Assembly (NCBI GenBank): GCA_009733575.1
Contig: ML770243.1
Span: 1 to 13,077 of the forward strand
DNA: 13,077 bases
Direction: 5' to 3'
DNA from: Gymnopus androsaceus JB14
Taxonomy: Eukaryota > Basidiomycota > Agaricomycetes > Agaricales > Omphalotaceae
A program made the position numbers and the translations under genes. This document shows, in pieces, positions 8,302 through 13,077 of the stretch. The notes beneath the pieces are model-generated. The model saw only the letters and a program-made list of their open reading frames with translations. It was not told where the DNA came from and ran no database searches. Every line of letters begins with the position of its first letter. Within the stretch, counting starts at the first letter, position 1.

Positions 8302-8497
8302 TCTCATAGCAGCTCATAGCATTTCATAGCACTCTGGCTACTATGGCTTGCTATAGATTGCTATAGCTGCTACGACCTTCACCCAGGTTTTGCTGATGTT
8401 GTCCACACCTTCCCTGAGAGGATGGAGATGCTTGTGCTGCATCAGGTTACTTCTCAGCTAGCTGGCATTCAGATCTTAGACCAAGCCATGTAATATA

Positions 8498-8527
8498 CTT
8501 CCTTCCTTCCTTCCTTCCTTCCTTCCT
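8498..8527 (+). repeat. CTTC microsatellite
   Basis: About 7.5 units of CTTC, inside the inferred intron 8490-8570 of the unrecognised gene. Confidence 0.95.
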
Positions 8528-8835
8528 AGCAAGTGCACTCTCCCTTTTTTCCCCCATCATCTTTTTACAGCATCACTTGGCACACAACTGAGTTCCTCAT
8601 CAACTTGATGGAATCCCTCCTACTCATGATGCAAAGGAAGCAACGGAATAAGAATCTTAATACTATATCCATTGGCATGTCATTGCCGAAAGGCTTTATT
8701 GATGAATGGGAGTGTTGAGATACTAGTGTAACAGAGATTCAGGAACAATCTGTGTGTATGATAATCTTTCACTTTTCATTGCTCTTCCCTGATCCTTCAC
8801 TCCTCTAGATATTGGATGAGGTAACTGACAACTAA

Positions 8836-9132
8836 GAATGCATGGTTCATTACTTTTTAGACCTGGTAACCCAATATCTTTTGGTAGGCATTGTCTCATG
8901 GGATGAACGGTATTGACCAGAAATGAAACGAAACTTCCGCTTCCGCCCTTATCTAGTCCTTATCACTGCCGATAGCCGTCCGTCAACTCCCCGGATCCCC
9001 CGATTGAGAAAAACTTGGTGTGACTGCAATTACTTGCGTTACAAGTCAATATGTACCACTAAATATACGATGAAGTAAAGAACGGACATATTACTAAGAG
9101 CCTAAGTAGAGCTGGTATAGAGGGTATACTGT
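8836..9132. other. Intergenic; nothing recognised
   Basis: This lies between the unrecognised gene and the TAA of the MULE-like gene and should contain the 3' end of that element. I found no inverted match to sequence beyond 12775, so no terminus can be placed. Confidence 0.4.
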
Positions 9133-12100
9133 TTAAAGTTGACAATTGCTATGAACGTTCTTCGATGGGCTACGGAATAAATCAGAAATTAGCAGGTCGT
9201 TATCTCCCTCGTAAGGTACTAATGAAGCCCGGGAGTGCGTCTCTTGAACACGCATCTTCTTCGCAATGTGAGCAACGTTCTCCTCAATGTGATCCCAGTT
9301 TAATCTCGATGGAGTGAGATCATACTGCTCGGGATGTGGAACTCCCCAGATTGAACGTGGCTGATGCGGTGTTTGGGGCACTGTAGACGGACGTGCAGGA
9401 TAAAATGCATGCTGGGGCGACTGCAGTGCTGTGGATGGTCCCAGAAGGTTGAATGGCTGAGGTACAGCCTGAAAATCAAAGCTACCGACATTGAAAAAAT
9501 CATCGTTGTCATCTGCAAGCGCCACTGTAGGGACTACTATTAGCTCAGGGCATCGAGAAAATGAGGTAGACTGAACCTGGATTGGCTGGCAAGTTCCCAA
9601 AACTCGAAGATGCAAGTCCTACACTGCTTTTTGATCACGAAGGTGTTTTCGGAAGCACTAAACCTGTGCTTTTGGTTGGTGAAAGAGATGATTTACGGCC
9701 AGCTTTCAACCCTTTCAACTGCTCTCAAGTTTCCTTTGCTTTCCCCTGATAATCTTTCAGCTGAGATGAGAGTCGCTCCTCTTCAACTGATGCTTCGGCG
9801 GTGGCACATCGTTTCCGATTCATTGATTCCTGCCGTCTACCTTGGGCCTTGAACAAGTCTTCTTGAGTATTATCTCGTTTGGCAAGAATCCCAGAGTTCA
9901 TGGATGCAAGAAGAATACGGGCATTATCATTGTCGTACTGCTTCGCACTAAGTGAATCGAATGTTAGCAAATTGCGAGAATAATTCACATGCACCACTAA
10001 CAGTATGATGGCATGAAGGATCGGGTGGTTGGTGGACATGACCTGATTGTCTTGCGCATGACTTCCTTCGATTGGGTTGGTATCAGCTGGCATAAGGTCC
10101 CAATACTTCTTTTTCATCTGTGATAGGCTGCGATTGTATGAAGGTAGGAGCCAAGGATAGCTCTTTTTGTGCCTCCACCAGTCTAAGAAATGGATCATCA
10201 GGCGCGTCCATATTGTATCGCTTTCACACTCACCCTGAATCTTCTTGTTCGTATGGTTATTGCAAAACTCGTAGAACTCTGGAGTCTCCCCTAATTCAAG
10301 ATACAGGAAGCGACGTAGATAATCTTGATCTTCCGAAGAAATGTGGTCCAAGATATTGAGTATACCACTGAAAAATAAAGTGTTCAGGAAACGTCTGATG
10401 CCGAAAAGTGAAAGAATACTTACCGCGTATAGTGAACAAGACACGTTTTCCATATCGATAGTAGGATCTCATCAGCATTGAAAGATGCCATCTTTGATAC
10501 AGCAGGATTGTTCATGCGTCTGGATATCACCGTGTCACCCAATGCTTGTGCTTGTGCACCTTCAGCATCACCAATAGCTCCCATAAGCTCGGATGACTTT
10601 GAGAAGAGTCTAAAGACAAGCTCCTTGCCCGTAAGGACCTTCACGGCATCAAATATACCATCCCACACAAGTTGAAAGGCGCTTCGTGTTGCTCGATTAC
10701 TCCAAACTCGTCCAACTACTAGGCCTAGAATGAGTTGTGAGCACAGGAAAAAATACAATAAAATCTAACGACGTACGCTTGTTGAATTCTCCCACCCAGA
10801 TAACAAGTTTCCATTCATTGGTTTTGCCATGGACAACTTTGAAGGTAGTGTCGACCATAATCCACCGAGCCTTATGAAGAAACGGTGCAAGCTGAGGGTT
10901 CATGGTGATGATAACATACATCCCGTCGGCGTGCGTATTCACGGACTGTATATAGCGCTCAGCCAAAACATCTTGTTGCTCCAAGTTAAACTGATGAAGA
11001 ACACCTAAAGAGGTTTAGTACATTATAAGACCTCGTATTGCGTAGCATACCACCTAAATCAAATCCGGAAGGTGCGGATTCATGTTTCATGCCTTTCACA
11101 ATATTCCTTCGGACGCGGTCGTTAATCATACTTTCGTGCAATTCCTGGGGCAGCTTTCCACCAAGGAGTGAGCGAGTGCTAGCCGCTGCAGTGGTTATCA
11201 GTAAATAGACAGGGAGATCGGACTAGTAATGACCTTACCCTTGTCCACGCGCAGAGTTGTTGCTGCGACAGGCCCAAATATCTCTACGGCATTGGCGTAC
11301 TTCATGCGAACGGCACATGGTACTTTCATCCGAGGGAATGTAGGATGATTGTGTGCTATTCCGGCTTTAGGAACAATAACTGCGCGAAGATCAGTCGGGT
11401 CTACTGGGACAAATATAGCCAATTTTGCATGACATTTGTGTGGCTTGAATACACCACGAATCAAGGTTTTCTCTGCGTCGAAATGAGTGAACTCTGCATA
11501 ATAATAAGAGGAGTCAATAGCGGGAAGTATTCAAGCAATCAGAAGACATACTGCATTCCTTTTTCTGAGGAAGGTGTTGTGGATGTATTATTTGGGTACA
11601 TGGTCTTGAGAGATCATCTTCGGCATCTGAATCTGATTCATCATCTACTTCGACTGGCAGTTGTTTGAATAAACGAATCAAAGCCGTAATGCGTATTCCT
11701 GCTGGGATTTTATGAAAGCGATGTTGAATATCAACCTCGGTGTGACCTGGATCCCAGTTTGAGCATCCAACGAAATAGTTACATCCATTCTGGGGACCCT
11801 GTAGTCAAGTGATCTGTTAAATTTTCAAAAAAAAAAAAAAGCGAAACAACTACTCACCAGAGCGTATTTACGCAGAACGGCATGCCCGCCACATGGTAGA
11901 CCACTAATTGCAACAGTACAGCATGTTTTGATTACGCTGTTATAAAACCTGAGAATGCAAATAATAACCCCCTTGAGACTCAAACAGAAAGTTAGGGAAA
12001 AAGGACTCACGCTGCTGCCTGACTGTAAACACTGCTTCGTTCCCGATTATTTGCCTCAAATGCGCGACTCAAGAAGAGGTCATCTTGGGTTTGATCATCA

Positions 12101-12775
12101 GTGCTCCAGCATTCAAAGCCCTCAAGAAGGTCTGCATCTGCAGCGGAGTACGTGAAACACCCATTGCAGGAAAGTGAGGATCGACGGCACTCCACGCCAT
12201 CACCAGTGGGATCCAGGAGTGGGACAATGATAGATTTAGCAGTGGACCCTACTGGTCCTGAGAGCGAGTCCTGGCACTTGAAGAATGTGATTTCGAATAA
12301 ATGTGGAAAAGAGAAAAAAAAGACGTACCTCCTGCTTAATGAAAGCATCCATTGTAAGTGCCTTCCTGCCTTCGCAAAGATATTCAGGTGTTTGACTAAG
12401 GTCCAGTACATAAGCAACTGTCAGGTGGTCCTCATGAGGTATTGGCCAGCATTCAGGTGCTGTTTCGATGAATATGACTTCCTCAACTGACTGGCGGGGT
12501 GAGACTTGGAGACTATTGTCTATCTCCTGCATTTTAGCCTTCCCCTTAGCTCTCTTTGATGGACCCGGTAGCTCATCCGAGGAGCTAAGTTCCTCGTCAT
12601 CGCTTAATGGCCGGTTTGCTGTAGAAACTGTCAATCACAAAACTACAGATCCACAAAATCAGAATATACACACATTTTCTGGCGCGTTTTGTGCCTCCAA
12701 GTACATGCAGCCGGAAATGTAGGGTAGAATACACCCGGATGCCGATTTCCGAAAGTACCATATCTTTTGAGACAT
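9133..12775 (-). CDS. MULE-like DDE transposase, 13 exons, two late nonsense codons
   Basis: Inferred exons (minus): 12670-12775, 12329-12618, 12011-12276, 11858-11948, 11552-11798, 11239-11493, 11051-11185, 10777-11004, 10424-10724, 10234-10367, 10002-10182, 9577-9947, 9133-9512. All twelve introns are GT-AG, 46-64 nt, and phases agree throughout: 994 residues. Order: acidic N-terminus (NRPLSDDEELSSSDELPGPS), cysteine-rich block (CRRSSLSCNGCF; FYNSVIKTCC), FVPVDPTDLRAV and AHNHP of a GCM/WRKY-like zinc region, then the catalytic domain: WIMVDTTFK (D515), GDAEGAQAQALGD (D592), DWWRHKKSYPWLLPSYN and TNPIEGSHAQDN (E723), followed by a low-complexity tail. I recognise this as a large Agaricomycete transposase family. 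TGA at 9725-9727 would end the protein at 818 residues and a second TGA lies at 9635-9637; coding character and a clean 64-nt intron continue beyond both, so they are probably mutations. The start at 12775 is the first ATG after an in-frame TAG; ATG 12706 is an alternative. Confidence 0.85.
11827..11840 (+). repeat. A14 homopolymer in a transposase intron
   Basis: Fourteen A on the plus strand, read as the pyrimidine tract of intron 4 (11799-11857) of the MULE-like gene. Confidence 0.9.
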
Positions 12776-12869
12776 TCCAGTCTACCAGGAAAAGTAACTA
12801 GTTAGATAGTCCAAAGTGTAACAATCCAGTAACTAATATGATCAAAATCCACAGGAAATCCAGGGCCCT

Positions 12870-13077
12870 GGAATCCAGGGGCCCCGCCTGGAATCCATAC
12901 ACCCCACCTGGATTCCATGCATGTCACATGGAATCCATGCACTAGTAAAAATAGTAGTGATATGGATTCCAGCATGTTGCATGAATCCATGCACTAGTAA
13001 AAATAGTAGTGTATGGATTCCAGGCATGTTGCATGGAATCCATGCACTGGTAAAAATAGTAGTGTATGGATTCCAGG
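12870..13077. repeat. Array of GGAWTCC motifs with 20/33-bp spacing
   Basis: GGAATCC or GGATTCC starts at 12870, 12890, 12910, 12930, 12964, 13015, 13035 and 13068, with a one-base variant (TGAATCC) at 12982. The first four are exactly 20 bp apart. From 12930 on, a 52-53 bp unit containing GCACTAGTAAAAATAGTAGTG repeats at 12939, 12991 and 13044 (the last with G for A), and runs off the window end. Each motif sits in a near-palindrome such as GCATGGAATCCATGC. It lies 5' of the transposase gene and may be its subterminal or promoter repeat. Translated frames here are artefacts of the repeat. Confidence 0.85.

Larger units (their letters stand above)
7491..8398. mobile_element. 908-bp inverted-repeat element, copy 2, with internal ORF and nested copy
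   Basis: The terminal inverted repeats CATCAGCAAAACCTGGGTG at 7491-7509 and 8380-8398 are identical over 19 bp. TT lies on both sides (7489-7490 and 8399-8400). Excision restores an open frame in the flanking gene. The left interior shares CCCATAGCAAGGTCCCCATC with copy 1, and the right end is packed with CATAGCA / TGCTATAG words, as in transposase-binding subterminal repeats. A perfect 18-bp palindrome CTGGATAGCGCTATCCAG lies at 7522-7539. Without the nested copy the element is about 631 bp. No transposase domain is recognisable. Confidence 0.8.
7458..8835 (+). pseudogene. Unrecognised gene split by an inserted 908-bp element
   Basis: I do not recognise the product. With the insertion 7491-8398 and one TT removed, the ATG at 7458 reads MAAASQVSCEL / VHTFPERMEM onward without a stop to 8489. 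A GTAATA...TTTTTACAG intron (8490-8570), which contains a CTTC microsatellite, leads in phase to TWHTTEFLINLMESLL, NTISIGMSLPKGFIDEWEC and a TGA at 8716-8718. Beyond that stop the frame stays open (DTSVTEIQEQS), and a GTGTGT...CTCTAG intron (8752-8808) joins ILDEVTDN and TAA at 8833-8835. A single CGA-to-TGA change would explain the internal stop. The true 5' end is uncertain because the sequence before 7458 is the G13 tract. It could be a fragment of a host gene or of another mobile element. Confidence 0.5.

Noticed and set aside
12101..12490. 129-codon plus-strand open frame
   Set aside because: It is antisense to exons 2 and 3 of the transposase and spans their intron; no family resemblance.
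12802..13027. Two minus-strand open frames rich in repeated short phrases
   Set aside because: They are translations of the GGAWTCC tandem array.
12930..13077. Possible CRISPR-like array
   Set aside because: Only about 2.5 units of 52-53 bp, the intervening DNA is itself repeated, and the context is fungal; this is a minisatellite-type array.

Overview
The window looks like repeat-rich DNA from a filamentous basidiomycete, most likely an Agaricomycete. The two best gene models carry many 46-64 nt introns with CTNAC-like branch sites. The mobile-element remnants (gag plus tyrosine recombinase, a LINE, and a MULE-like DDE transposase) belong to families I know as common in Agaricomycete genomes. 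All homology calls come from recognising motifs by eye; no search was run.

Layout. (1) 465-2240, minus: a decayed mobile-element reading frame. Three open segments share one frame, separated by only two stop codons. The N-terminal part is gag-like, followed by a cysteine cluster, then only the C-terminal catalytic half of a tyrosine recombinase. (2) 2479-4278, minus: a secreted phospholipase B / lysophospholipase in nine exons, with signal peptide and the Arg, Ser and Asp motifs. It stops at a perfect GTAAGT donor just before the element relic, so its last ~150 or more residues are missing or lie beyond base 1. Two of its eight introns appear to be GC-AG. (3) About 4535-5375, minus: a multi-exon gene of unknown function. 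(4) 5796-5904: a short GC-rich inverted-repeat element between TAGCTGC direct repeats. (5) 6057-7371, plus: the 3' end of a LINE reverse-transcriptase ORF, broken by frameshifts and by a 159-bp inverted-repeat element. (6) 7458-8835, plus: coding-like exons of an unrecognised gene, split by a 908-bp element of the same family, which itself holds a nested 275-bp relative. (7) 9133-12775, minus: a 13-exon MULE-like DDE transposase gene, nearly intact except for two late TGA codons. (8) 12870-13077: a regular array of GGAWTCC motifs with 20- and 33-bp spacing.

How the parts relate. This is a mobile-element graveyard around one host gene. The insertion order can be partly read: the 275-bp copy entered the 908-bp copy, which entered the unknown gene; the 159-bp copy entered the LINE. 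Removing the 159-bp and 908-bp elements with one copy of the 2-bp target duplication restores an open frame in each case. Most internal stops are TGA and can be explained by CGA to TGA, suggesting cytosine-methylation or RIP-like C-to-T decay. Nothing here has the organisation of a new multi-gene system. The items most worth following are the 2-bp-duplication inverted-repeat family, the in-frame gag-recombinase fusion, the paired GC-AG introns and the GGAWTCC array.
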